Origin: Croceibacter atlanticus HTCC2559
GTDB taxonomy: Bacteria > Bacteroidota > Bacteroidia > Flavobacteriales > Flavobacteriaceae
Length of the DNA stretch: 64,000 nucleotides
Reading direction: 5' to 3'
NCBI RefSeq assembly: GCF_000196315.1
Contig: NC_014230.1
Span: 2,318,501 to 2,382,500, forward strand
Position 1 is the stretch's first letter. Every line of letters begins with the position of its first letter. The position numbers were made by a program, and so were the translations under genes. Under the pieces are notes generated by a model. It searched no databases. It was not told the DNA's origin and saw only the letters and a program-made list of their open reading frames with translations. Below, in pieces: positions 1 through 8,470 of the stretch.

Positions 1-908
1 ATAACTTCATTCATTTTGTTGCTTATGGTAGTCATATACATATCCATAAGACCCCAAATCATTTCTCTGTAAATGTCTACACTTTCATTGACTTGAATAA
101 TGTGGTCGTAAAGGTCTCTTAAGAATGTGCTTGTTTTCTCTTCAATTAAAGGACTGTCTATTTTCTCAATTCTATTTACTACTTCTCTTAATGGTAAGGT
201 AGCTCTGCGTATTTTAAGAATTTCTCGTTTTAAATCCTGAATATCTTGAGTTATATCTTTAGTGTCTTCTTGTGCAAACAATAAATCCTCAAGAGTTTCT
301 ACCTTATCACTTATAGTTTCCATTACTGTAAAGTAATTATCTACCACGGCATCTAATATTGCGAACATCAGATAATCTGCTCCATTGTTTCTTATTCTAC
401 CTTTGGAGTTAGCTATTCGGGAGCGTAAGCCATCAAAAACATCACCATCAGATTCTTGGAAGGTTAATACATAATCTTCTCCCATTATAAGAGACATATG
501 CTCATTTATAAACTCACCATCTTCTCTATGATACATCATCTTAAACACTATAAATAAATAGTTTGCATACTCATCTATCTTAGGTCGTTGTGCAGTATCT
601 ACTATATCTTCTAATATAAGTGGGTGTATATTATAATGTTCTCCAAGCTTTTCTATTTCTTCTGTATTATGTAACCCGTTTATGTTAATCCAAGAAATGT
701 GCTTGGTATTGCGTTTATCAAAAGCATCTTCTATACTGTTAGATTCTTTATACTCGTAATAATCTGCTGTATAGTCGAAAACCTCTATTTTAGTAGGCAA
801 ACCACTTTTATCTCCAGTATACTCTAAGGTTCCAGGAACTTCATTTTTTTTAGATTTTCTCCCTTTCTTTATATTCATCTTGGGAGCTCTAAATTTTGGC
901 TTCTTCAT
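1..908 (-). CDS. corA: CorA-family magnesium/divalent cation transporter, C-terminus cut off by the window edge
   Basis: The minus strand is open from an ATG at 906-908 to the window edge, giving about 302 residues. The N-terminus is very basic (MKKPKFRAPKMNIKKGRKSK). It continues into a CorA-type cytoplasmic domain with readable stretches such as HISWININGLH, HPLILEDIVDTAQRPKIDEY and LYDHIIQVNESVDIYREM. CorA is a pentameric inner-membrane channel for Mg2+ and related ions. The two C-terminal membrane helices and the GMN pore motif would lie just beyond base 1, so they cannot be checked. Family assignment is firm; ion specificity is inferred from the family. Confidence 0.93.
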   Translation of the reverse strand, partial: MKKPKFRAPKMNIKKGRKSKKNEVPGTLEYTGDKSGLPTKIEVFDYTADYYEYKESNSIEDAFDKRNTKHISWININGLHNTEEIEKLGEHYNIHPLILEDIVDTAQRPKIDEYANYLFIVFKMMYHREDGEFINEHMSLIMGEDYVLTFQESDGDVFDGLRSRIANSKGRIRNNGADYLMFAILDAVVDNYFTVMETISDKVETLEDLLFAQEDTKDITQDIQDLKREILKIRRATLPLREVVNRIEKIDSPLIEEKTSTFLRDLYDHIIQVNESVDIYREMIWGLMDMYMTTISNKMNEV

Positions 909-946
909 AAGTATCTTTTATAGCACATTAAAGTTAATGCTAATTT

Positions 947-1729
947 CTATTTTAATGTAACCGATTGTAATATTAGACCACTTGCTTGTGCAATATGCGT
1001 AAGTTTTATAAACTCTGTTGAAGTGAGTGTCTTCTTAAAGAATTGCATATCAAATTCACCTGAACCTAAATCGAATAAGGCACCCATCATTAACCGTATT
1101 TGGTGTCTTTTAAAACCTTGGCCCACAACTTTTAGCATGTAAGATTTTTCAGGAAAAAAGTTTGCTGTATATACTGTGTTTTCTGATAACTCACAAGCAT
1201 CTATAACACCTATGGTTTGTGTGTCTTCGGTTGGTTTATAGGTGTAGTTCTTAAAATCATGTTCGCCTTGAAATAACGCTGCTGCTTCTTGCATTAATTC
1301 AATATTTAATGGTTTGTTGTAACAAACCATATAAGGTGCACAAAAAGGATGCATTTTTTCTCCGTACGTAAACAAGTATATATATTCCTTTAGTTTAGGG
1401 TGCTGTATTATATTAAAATTAGCATCTGTTTCTTTAATAGAGAGTGCTTTAATATCTTGCGGCAAGTTGACGTTAAAGTCTTTAAAAAATGAATCTACCT
1501 CTAAGGGTTTATCATCTATAAACAATTCAACAAACGTATTATTTACAGACACTTTAGCATCTGTACGGCCAGATGCTAGCAATTTAAATTTTTTATGCCC
1601 TAATACGTAGGCTAGCGTTCTCTCTACCATACGCTCTACTGTATTAACATCTGGTTGTTTTTGCCAGCCGTGAAATCTAAATCCTAAATATTGTAATTGT
1701 ATGATATAATAATAACGTAAACGCTGCAC
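947..1729 (-). CDS. TruA-like tRNA pseudouridine synthase, divergent active-site motif
   Basis: The protein is a TruA-family pseudouridine synthase: RYYYIIQLQYLGFRFHGWQKQ at the N-terminus, the catalytic Asp in GRTDAKVS, and a C-terminal GQGFKRHQIRLMMGAL block. TruA converts uridines 38-40 of the tRNA anticodon arm to pseudouridine. The usual motif is GRTDAGVHA; here Gly-Val-His has become Lys-Val-Ser, so this may be a specialised paralogue. There is no ATG before the conserved region. A TTG at 1745-1747 is possible, but its last bases lie in a promoter-like TATCTTTG, so the GTG at 1727-1729 is preferred; with TTG the protein would be six residues longer (266 in all). Confidence 0.85.
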   Translation of the reverse strand: MQRLRYYYIIQLQYLGFRFHGWQKQPDVNTVERMVERTLAYVLGHKKFKLLASGRTDAKVSVNNTFVELFIDDKPLEVDSFFKDFNVNLPQDIKALSIKETDANFNIIQHPKLKEYIYLFTYGEKMHPFCAPYMVCYNKPLNIELMQEAAALFQGEHDFKNYTYKPTEDTQTIGVIDACELSENTVYTANFFPEKSYMLKVVGQGFKRHQIRLMMGALFDLGSGEFDMQFFKKTLTSTEFIKLTHIAQASGLILQSVTLK

Positions 1730-1744
1730 ACTTTTTAATTTGCT

Positions 1745-1752
1745 CAAAGATA
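1745..1752 (-). promoter_or_regulatory. Candidate -7 promoter box TATCTTTG for the TruA-like gene
   Basis: On the minus strand the octamer TATCTTTG matches the Bacteroidetes -7 consensus TAnnTTTG and ends 15 nt before the preferred GTG start. No clear TTG is seen 19 nt further upstream, so only half of the promoter is supported. Confidence 0.35.
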
Positions 1753-1874
1753 TTAAAAGTGAATTTTAGGCTTAACTTATGGTAGTTTATATTATACCAA
1801 CTTTAATAAAACTTTAGCGCAACGACTACCAAAGGATTATCATAAAGCCAGTATCTTTTTAAAAAAATATTTAA

Positions 1875-2594
1875 ATGGAAAATTTACAAGATAAAGTAGC
1901 ATTAATTACTGGCGGAAGCAAAGGTATTGGGTTTGGTATAGCAGAATCATTCTTAAAACAAGGGATGAAAGTTGCTGTTACCAGCAGGTCTTTAACTAAT
2001 GCAGAAGATGTTGCAAAAGAATTAAATGCTAAATATGAAGGAAAAGCAATTGGTATAAAAGCCGATGTGCGTAATTACATAGACCAACAAGAAGCTGTAC
2101 GTAAAACTGTAGATACATTTGGATCTTTAGATGTGCTTATTGCCAATGCTGGCTTAGGTCATTTTGGAAGTATTGAAGAGATAACAGATAAAGAGTGGAA
2201 AGAAGTAATAGACACCAACCTAACAGGTGTCTTCTACTCTATTAAATCTGCAGTAGATGAGCTTAAGAAAAGTAAAGGTTATTTTATTTCTATCTCAAGT
2301 TTAGCCGGAACAAATTTCTTTGCAGGTGGCTCTGCATATAATGCTAGTAAATTTGGTGTTACAGGATTTACACAAGCAGTAATGTTAGATTTAAGACAAA
2401 ACGGTATTAAAGTAAGTACAATTATGCCAGGTTCTGTAGCCACACACTTTAACGGTCATACGCCTAATGAAGATGATGCCTGGAAAATACAAAAGGAAGA
2501 TTTAGGACAACTTACAGTTGATTTACTTAAGATGCCAGAAAATGCATTGCCTAGTAAGGTAGAGATAAGGCCTACAACACCACCAAGTAAATAA
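1875..2594 (+). CDS. Short-chain dehydrogenase/reductase (FabG-like SDR)
   Basis: A 239-residue classical SDR. The dinucleotide-binding glycine motif TGGSKGIGFG is at residues 13-22, NAG is near residue 92, and the catalytic Ser...Tyr-x3-Lys is visible as SISSLAG followed by YNASK. Such enzymes reduce or oxidise a keto/hydroxyl group with NAD(P)H. The closest general resemblance is to 3-ketoacyl-ACP reductases, but the substrate cannot be read from the sequence. It is a single gene, closed by a hairpin terminator 17 bases after its stop. ATG start at 1875 directly precedes the beta-strand of the Rossmann fold. Confidence 0.88.
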   Translation: MENLQDKVALITGGSKGIGFGIAESFLKQGMKVAVTSRSLTNAEDVAKELNAKYEGKAIGIKADVRNYIDQQEAVRKTVDTFGSLDVLIANAGLGHFGSIEEITDKEWKEVIDTNLTGVFYSIKSAVDELKKSKGYFISISSLAGTNFFAGGSAYNASKFGVTGFTQAVMLDLRQNGIKVSTIMPGSVATHFNGHTPNEDDAWKIQKEDLGQLTVDLLKMPENALPSKVEIRPTTPPSK

Positions 2595-2610
2595 AGATTT
2601 ATCATATTTT

Positions 2611-2646
2611 AAAAGCTCCAACTGTTTATTTATAGTTGGGGCTTTT
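2611..2646 (+). terminator. Intrinsic terminator after the SDR gene
   Basis: A 13-bp stem (AAAAGCTCCAACT paired with AGTTGGGGCTTTT, one G-T wobble) with a 10-nt loop ends in a T-rich tail. The symmetrical A/T flanks could let it serve the broken minus-strand lipoprotein gene as well. Confidence 0.8.
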
Positions 2647-2667
2647 AGTTTTAATTTACTTTATGTT

Positions 2668-3013
2668 TTAATTAATTGAATAACCATCTGCTGTTGTTTG
2701 ATTAGTACCAAAATCAGCTTCAAATGTTTCTGGATCTGAACCTATAGTTGTTAATGTTACATTTCCTGAGATAGTTGTTTCATCTATATCTATTACTGTA
2801 GTACCAAAAGGAACACATCTATACCAGTAGCATCAGGTTCTCCTACATCTTGTATACCGTTAGCATAATCACAATAAAAAACAATTCCAGTTAGTTCTCC
2901 TGTATAATCTTTTACTTGAGTTATAGTTGGATCATTTTCTGTAAGAGAATCATTATCACATGCCGTTAACACACTAAACGTAAAAAAATTAATGCAATGT
3001 ATTTTAGCTTCAT
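2668..3013 (-). pseudogene. Small lipoprotein gene with two single-base frameshifts
   Basis: Minus-strand reading from ATG 3011-3013 gives MKLKYIALIFL and then a stop. Restoring one T in the run of seven T (plus-strand A run near 2982-2988) gives a good lipoprotein signal, IFFTFSVLTACDND, with lipobox LTAC. The frame then runs through ITQVKDYTGELTGIVFYCDYANG until a second one-base loss near GATGTGTTCC (about 2823). After that VPFGTTVIDIDETTISGNV continues to a stop at 2668-2670. The repaired product is a secreted lipoprotein of about 115 residues that I do not recognise. Both breaks are single-base losses; they may be real decay or errors in the record. Confidence 0.7.
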
Positions 3014-3054
3014 AAGAGTCTAGTTATTAAGGTAAAAGACTTTAAATATACTTA

Positions 3055-4761
3055 TTAATTCTGTAGTTTGTTTAACTGCCTTAAACTATCATCTATTTTA
3101 AGTTGAAGCATTTTATAATCTTTAGGCGAGTTTACACGTAAATCTAATGCTGCTTGGTATTTTTCTGTAGCTTCAACAAAATCTTTTATGCCATAAAAAT
3201 AATCTCCAACCAATGTGTAAGCTTCCCATTGATGCGGGTTTAAAAGTATAAGCCGTTGCAGTAATGCATCTGGCACAGGTTGGTTAAGTTTTATCTGTTC
3301 AGCTATTAAATTGTAAAGCGATTTATAAGATGCATATTTGTTATACGTCTCAGAATTTAGAAAAGGATCTTCTGCTATAACTTCTTTTAAATAAGCAACA
3401 CTAGTAGTAACAGCTACTGTATCTTCAAAACGAGCAAAACTTTCTTTAACATTATAAGACACATATTTTCCCATATTATAAGGGTGTGCAGATACCCACA
3501 GCTTATAATCTTGTGGTTTAAAAACAATACCGTGGTGTGCTTTTAATTGATTTATTGCACGTTTATTACCAAAGCCTAAAAGAGAATCCTGTAAACCACG
3601 CTTTTCTCTTAACACCTTAACTGCTTTTTTAGGAGTCATTTTATTTTCTGCGTTTAACAGCTCATACATACGCTCAAATCTATGCATGGAGTTGGTATTA
3701 TAAGTTGCATCTCGATTATAAGGATCATTATAAAATGCATCACTTTGAAAATGATTGGCACAAACTATAGTTGTTGTATTTTCTGCTCTATATACAGCTT
3801 GTTGCTCGGCAGACTTTTCAATAATTAAAGCTTCACGTTCTATAGCACTTCCTATTAGGATAGATTCGCTTGCAAATACATTAAAACCTTCTGCTATGCG
3901 TCTTGCTTCGTAGGTATTTTTAGAATATTGTAATATTTCTCTAGCCACATAACTTATAGGTGTTTGCGCTTCTTTTTCTGTATGAGATAATCCAGAGTTT
4001 ATTGTTACCGTTACACCATATTCATTCATACCACTTACAACGCCCATAAATCCTGGCCAAGAATAAGTAACAAATCGATGTCCCTTATCTGGTTTTATAA
4101 ACGTAATAAGCTTAGTTTCATTAAAGGCTTCATTGATATGAAAATCATAATTACGAGCAATTATAAGTTTACCATCAAAAGATTTGTTGCCCCAAACTGC
4201 AAAAGATGAGCATCCAGACTCAAAGATTTCTTCAAAGTCATGTGCAATATCTGGCAACGCCTGCAAGTACCATAATCTGTTAATAGGTTTTATAAGTGTG
4301 TCTAAAGTTTTGTCTGTAAACTTAGCCAAGCCAGATAATTCTCTGTAATACTCGTTAGGTATGCTTTCGTCAATATTAACTGCGTAGGAATTGTAAAATT
4401 TTGAAAGTTGATTAGTACTATCTTTTCCAGAAGCAGCATTAGTTATTCTTTTTACTAAAGCTTGTTCTTGTTTTGTTATAAGTTCGCGAGTTAAACTTCC
4501 TGCGGCAAGACCTCTTTGATAGGCGTTGCCTTCTAAATACAATTCCCAAATACCAAATTGGTTTTTGTGTAACTGATTTTTACCTACTCTATAAAATGTA
4601 TCGTTAACTTTCTCTCTAAGCGTATCGTTAACTGTAATTGTATCAGTAACCTTAGTTGTAGCTACAAAAGGTTTAGCAGTGTTAAAAATAGCTACACTAC
4701 AACTAATGGTGAAGAATACGAAGACACATAAAATGAAACGTAGTAATAATTTAAGCATCAA
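3055..4761 (-). CDS. C45-type (acyl-transferase/phospholipase B-like) Ntn hydrolase lipoprotein with C-terminal TPR
   Basis: This 568-residue protein begins with a lipoprotein signal ending FFTISC (Cys21), so it is probably exported and membrane anchored. The region around Cys184, GCSSFAVWGNKSFDGKLIIARNYDF, matches the N-terminal nucleophile of C45-type autoproteolytic hydrolases (acyl-CoA:6-aminopenicillanate acyltransferase and related amidases). In that family the chain cuts itself before this Cys. Residues from about 505 onward look like a TPR hairpin (HQWEAYTLVGDYFYGIKDF, then ATEKYQAAL). The true substrate is unknown; an amide- or peptide-bond hydrolase of the periplasm is the best guess. 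It is transcribed alone. Confidence 0.8.
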   Translation of the reverse strand: MMLKLLLRFILCVFVFFTISCSVAIFNTAKPFVATTKVTDTITVNDTLREKVNDTFYRVGKNQLHKNQFGIWELYLEGNAYQRGLAAGSLTRELITKQEQALVKRITNAASGKDSTNQLSKFYNSYAVNIDESIPNEYYRELSGLAKFTDKTLDTLIKPINRLWYLQALPDIAHDFEEIFESGCSSFAVWGNKSFDGKLIIARNYDFHINEAFNETKLITFIKPDKGHRFVTYSWPGFMGVVSGMNEYGVTVTINSGLSHTEKEAQTPISYVAREILQYSKNTYEARRIAEGFNVFASESILIGSAIEREALIIEKSAEQQAVYRAENTTTIVCANHFQSDAFYNDPYNRDATYNTNSMHRFERMYELLNAENKMTPKKAVKVLREKRGLQDSLLGFGNKRAINQLKAHHGIVFKPQDYKLWVSAHPYNMGKYVSYNVKESFARFEDTVAVTTSVAYLKEVIAEDPFLNSETYNKYASYKSLYNLIAEQIKLNQPVPDALLQRLILLNPHQWEAYTLVGDYFYGIKDFVEATEKYQAALDLRVNSPKDYKMLQLKIDDSLRQLNKLQN

Positions 4762-4916
4762 GAGATTTAAGAGGTTTTCAAGCTGAAATATACATAATTT
4801 AAACTCAAATTAATTTTTACAATTTGTAATTCGCTACATTTTTAAAATGGTTTTAATATTCATAAAAGACTAAGAATGTATATATTTAAATATTAACCAA
4901 ATTTAACCATATAACC

Positions 4917-6269
4917 ATGTTTAAACCTTTCAGAAAATTATTTTATATAAGCTGTTTAACGCTATTTATAACTTCTTCTGTAACACAAGCCCAACGCATA
5001 AATACCAAAATATATGATATTATTGATGCGGTTTCTGCTGAACGTATAGAGGCAGATATCACCACATTGGCAAATTTTGGAACTCGCCATACGTTAAGTG
5101 ATACCATCTCTAATACTCGAGGAATTGGTGCTGCAAGACGATGGATAAAATCTGAGTTTGACAAGGTCTCCTCTAATTGTAATAATTGCCTAGAGGTGTT
5201 TTATCAAAACAATATTGTGAAAGAAGATGGCCGCCGCATTTTTAAAGATGTTAATGTGGTTAATGTTGTTGCTATACAAAGAGGGACAACCTATCCTAAC
5301 CGCTACGTAATTATGAGTGGTGATATTGATTCTCGCGTAACAGATGCTAATGATGCTACAAGCGACTCGCCTGGAGCTAATGATAATGCAAGTGGTATGG
5401 CTGGCACTATTGAAGCTGCACGTGTGTTAAGCAATTATTCTTTTGAAAATAGTATTATCTATGTTGGGCTATCTGGTGAAGAACAAGGATTGTATGGCGG
5501 AAAAGGTTTAGCAGAGTATGCCAAGGAAAATGACTGGGATATTATTGGAGTACTTAATAATGATATGATTGGTAATATTGAAGGTGTAGATGGTGTGATA
5601 GACAATAGAAGCTTTAGGATATTCTCAGAACCTGTACCACCAAATGAAACAGAGCGTGAGCGAAATGCAAGACGTTTTTACGGAGGCGAAGTAGATGGCA
5701 TATCTAGACAGCTGGCACGTTACATTCATAAAACAACTAAAACCTATATGCCAGAAATGAATCCTATGATGATTTACAGGTTAGATCGTTTTGGGCGTGG
5801 AGGCCATCATAGACCATTTAACGACGTTGGTTTTCCAGGTATACGTATTATGGAAGCACACGAAAATTATACACAACAACATCAAGATATACGTACAGAA
5901 GATGGTATTGAGTACGGCGATAAACTAAAATTTGTAAACTTTAAATATGCTGCAAAGTTAACTGCTGTTAATGCCATAAATTTAGCAAGTTTGGCTTGGG
6001 CACCGCCAAGCCCTAAGAGTGTGAGTATTGGTGGTATTGTAGAGCCAAGTGCAAAATTATCTTGGAGCGCTGTAAAAGGTGCCGTGGCCTATAAAGTATA
6101 TTGGAGAGATACCACTTCTCCTACTTGGGATAATTTTAGAGTTGTAAAAAATGCCACAGAAGTAACTTTAGATGGTATCGTTCTGGATAATTTCTTTTTT
6201 GGTGTATCTGCAATTGGCGAACACGGACATGAAAGTGTTGTTGTATTTCCTAACAATATTATGAGATAA
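4917..6269 (+). CDS. Secreted M28-family metallopeptidase with C-terminal fibronectin III-like domain
   Basis: A 450-residue protein with signal peptide ending SVTQAQ. The M28 di-zinc aminopeptidase fold is shown by GANDNASG (Asp156), SGEEQGLYGG (Glu188/Glu189) and NNDMIGN (Asp216), with a late His in MEAHENYTQQH. The first ligand motif, normally G-H-x-D-S, reads GDIDS at 135-139, so the usual zinc-binding His is an Asp. Residues about 362-450 (PPSPKSVSIGG to the end) resemble a fibronectin type III domain. Expected role is release of N-terminal amino acids from peptides outside the inner membrane. Whether it binds two zincs is uncertain because of the His-to-Asp change. Confidence 0.85.
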   Translation: MFKPFRKLFYISCLTLFITSSVTQAQRINTKIYDIIDAVSAERIEADITTLANFGTRHTLSDTISNTRGIGAARRWIKSEFDKVSSNCNNCLEVFYQNNIVKEDGRRIFKDVNVVNVVAIQRGTTYPNRYVIMSGDIDSRVTDANDATSDSPGANDNASGMAGTIEAARVLSNYSFENSIIYVGLSGEEQGLYGGKGLAEYAKENDWDIIGVLNNDMIGNIEGVDGVIDNRSFRIFSEPVPPNETERERNARRFYGGEVDGISRQLARYIHKTTKTYMPEMNPMMIYRLDRFGRGGHHRPFNDVGFPGIRIMEAHENYTQQHQDIRTEDGIEYGDKLKFVNFKYAAKLTAVNAINLASLAWAPPSPKSVSIGGIVEPSAKLSWSAVKGAVAYKVYWRDTTSPTWDNFRVVKNATEVTLDGIVLDNFFFGVSAIGEHGHESVVVFPNNIMR

Positions 6270-6271
6270 TA

Positions 6272-6839
6272 TTGGAAAGGCCAGAACTTTATTTTCCCAG
6301 AGATGTAGAGTGGCGAGCTTGGCTACAAAACAATTACAATAATTTTCCAAACGGTGTATATTTAATCTTTTATAAATTAGAAAATAACCAACCTTCTATG
6401 CGTTGGGAAGAAGCTGTTAAAGTAGCGTTGTGCTTTGGATGGATAGATAGTACTGTAAAAAGCTTGGGACACGGCAAGCGCCAACAATATTTTTGCCCAA
6501 GACGAAAAAATGTCCTTGGAGTGCTTTAAACAAGTCTTATATAAAAAAGTTAACAGCTAAAGGCCTTATACACGAAAGTGGTTGGCAAAGTATAGAGCGC
6601 GCCAAAGAAGATGGCAGTTGGACTATGATGGATGCTGTTGAAAACGGTATCATACCAGATGACCTTAAACGCGCTTTTTCTAAACATGAAAATGCTTTTA
6701 AAAATTACGAAGCATTTAGTAAAGGTTAAAAAAAAGCTATCTCTCTTGGCTTAATTCAGCAAAACGAGAAGCTACTCGCCAAAAACGCATCACTCAGATT
6801 ATAAATCTTTGTGAAGCTAATATAAAAACACGCTCTTAA
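6272..6839 (+). pseudogene. YdeI/OmpD-associated family gene with two single-base frameshifts
   Basis: Three consecutive pieces in different frames form one YdeI-like protein. Piece 1 (from about 6272) is ERPELYFPRDVEWRAWL...GWIDSTVKSLGHGKRQQYF. Piece 2 is CPWSALNKSYIKKLTAKGLI...AFKNYEAFSKG. Piece 3 is KKSYLSWLNSAKREATRQKR...[12 protein letters not shown], with its stop at 6837-6839. The first break is in a run of six A near 6507-6512, where seven would restore RKKCPWSALNK. The second is at GGTTAAAAAAAAGC near 6724-6737. Both are losses of one base. YdeI-like proteins are linked in other bacteria to envelope stress and peptide resistance. No good ATG was found; a TTG at 6272 is the only start in frame. 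Its last bases overlap the convergent umuC stop. Confidence 0.8.
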
Positions 6840-8104
6840 AACTTAAGCGTTAACAACTCATTCCATTGTGTGGTATATCTAGGACTACGTTCTTTTTTTA
6901 TAAGCTCCCATTCTTCATTTCTAGAACCTAATAATGCCGACTTTATGGTAGATTTTCCATACTTGGCATTTATAGCATCAAAAGTCTTCATAAAGTCTTT
7001 TTGCTTCCAAGATTTAGGGGTTTCAAACAAATTACCTTGCACAAACTCTTTGGGAATAATGCCCGTTAAACAAACACCTACTTTTTTGTAGCGGTAACCT
7101 GGCTTATAAATACGATGCAGCGCTTTTCTTGCTTCAGTAATAAGCGTAAAGGTATCATGTGTAGGTACAGATAAGGTTACTGTTGTACTTTTAGAGTACT
7201 GCTTGTCTATATCACTATGATAATTAGTATGTATAAAAACTTGCAAATATGTGGCACAAGAGTTTTGTTGCCTCAACGTTTCTGCAACTTCACTTATATA
7301 GTAACTACAAGCTTCTTCAATAAGATCTAAACGCTCTAATTTATGTCCAAAAGACTTAGCTGTGCCTATACCCTTTTTTGTTTTGGGGATCGTTTGTATT
7401 TCTAGACACTGTTCTCCTTTTAGCTCTTTCCAAATACGCTCTCCCACTACGGTTAAATGTTTACGCACCCAAGATAAAGACATAGCTGTAAAGTCTAATC
7501 CTGTATGTGTACCTAGAATTTGTAAACGCTCGGCATGCTTTTTTCCAATACCCCAAATGTCTTTTATCTTAGCCCATTGTAAAGCTTCAATACGTTTATC
7601 TTCAGTATCTATCACCCATATATAATTAGAGGTTTCAATCTTCTTTGCCATACGGTTTGCCAATTTTGCCAATACTTTAGTTGGTGCTATTCCCACACCA
7701 ACAGGCAAGCCTGTCTCCTTAAAAATGGTGTCTCTAATTGTCTTGGCCACATCTTCTAAATTAAAGAAGGACATACCAGAAAGATCTACAAAAGATTCGT
7801 CTATACTGTACACTTCAACCTTTGGAGAAAATCGTGTGAGAATATTCATGACACGTTGAGACATTTCTGCATAAAGCGTATAATTAGAGGAAAAAAATGT
7901 GACATTATTTGCTAGAAGTTGATCCTTAATCTTAAATACCGGTTCAAACATAGGGATGTGCGCCAATGCCTTAGCTTCTTTGTTAGCTGCTATAATACAG
8001 CCATCATTATTGCTAAGAACCACAACAGGTTTTCCTTGCAAGTCTGGACGAAATACCTGCTCTACAGAAGCATAAAAGCTATTACAGTCTACAAGTGCAA
8101 TCAT
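6836..8104 (-). CDS. umuC: Y-family translesion DNA polymerase, Pol V catalytic subunit
   Basis: A 422-residue UmuC. The polymerase metal site is visible in [16 protein letters not shown] at the N-terminus and in [12 protein letters not shown] (adjacent Asp and Glu). The thumb helix-hairpin-helix, [15 protein letters not shown], and a C-terminal UmuC-type domain follow. It inserts nucleotides opposite DNA lesions at the cost of mutation. The ATG at 8102-8104 overlaps the umuD stop as ATGA and is chosen over a longer in-frame extension because it starts exactly at the conserved MIALVDCN. It forms an operon with the atypical umuD upstream. Its stop shares a TTAA with the end of the convergent YdeI remnant. 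Confidence 0.95.
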   Translation of the reverse strand: MIALVDCNSFYASVEQVFRPDLQGKPVVVLSNNDGCIIAANKEAKALAHIPMFEPVFKIKDQLLANNVTFFSSNYTLYAEMSQRVMNILTRFSPKVEVYSIDESFVDLSGMSFFNLEDVAKTIRDTIFKETGLPVGVGIAPTKVLAKLANRMAKKIETSNYIWVIDTEDKRIEALQWAKIKDIWGIGKKHAERLQILGTHTGLDFTAMSLSWVRKHLTVVGERIWKELKGEQCLEIQTIPKTKKGIGTAKSFGHKLERLDLIEEACSYYISEVAETLRQQNSCATYLQVFIHTNYHSDIDKQYSKSTTVTLSVPTHDTFTLITEARKALHRIYKPGYRYKKVGVCLTGIIPKEFVQGNLFETPKSWKQKDFMKTFDAINAKYGKSTIKSALLGSRNEEWELIKKERSPRYTTQWNELLTLKF

Positions 8105-8466
8105 CTTATCGCGTGTATTATATAGGTTACAACTCCCCAAAGCATAAATGCATTTGTTTCAGACTGCTTCGGAATTCTAAGAAGGTTAAATTCACCATCT
8201 ACAATAACTAGTGCTAAATCATTTTCTTTAGCAAGTAGAGATCGATCTATAATAAGTACATCGTTTTCAAAAATGAGATGCTCCGGATAGTTTTCCATAA
8301 TTCTCACATAAAACGTAGCATCTTTGTTACCTATAAGCTCTTTATTCAAATCTATAACTGCTTCTTGATAATGCGTTGCAGGACTAGGAAATCCAGTTTG
8401 TTTAGAGACTTCTGCTTGGTGGCGTTCTGCAGGACGTTGTACTTTATGTGCATTAAAAATTTCCAT
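8101..8466 (-). CDS. umuD: UmuD-like S24-fold protein lacking the autoproteolysis residues
   Basis: 121 residues, placed directly upstream of umuC with a 4-base overlap. The UmuD core is clear: [38 protein letters not shown] and [10 protein letters not shown]. However the nucleophile Ser (normally in GxSM; Ser60 in E. coli) is replaced in MENYPEH by Tyr60. The general-base Lys (normally GEFTVKR; Lys97) is Leu96 in GEFNLLR. The cleavage pair Cys24-Gly25 is Thr24-Gly25. A stretch of about 20 residues usual between the Lys and the C-terminal strand is also missing. I infer a protein that cannot cut itself and may act as a permanently intact or scaffold subunit of Pol V. Confidence 0.85.
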   Translation of the reverse strand: MEIFNAHKVQRPAERHQAEVSKQTGFPSPATHYQEAVIDLNKELIGNKDATFYVRIMENYPEHLIFENDVLIIDRSLLAKENDLALVIVDGEFNLLRIPKQSETNAFMLWGVVTYIIHAIR

Positions 8467-8470
8467 ATTA

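Noticed and set aside
6493-6729. Separate small gene starting at the ATG inside the YdeI region
   Set aside because: Its product is the exact middle of the YdeI-family protein, so it is a fragment of the broken gene and not an independent gene.
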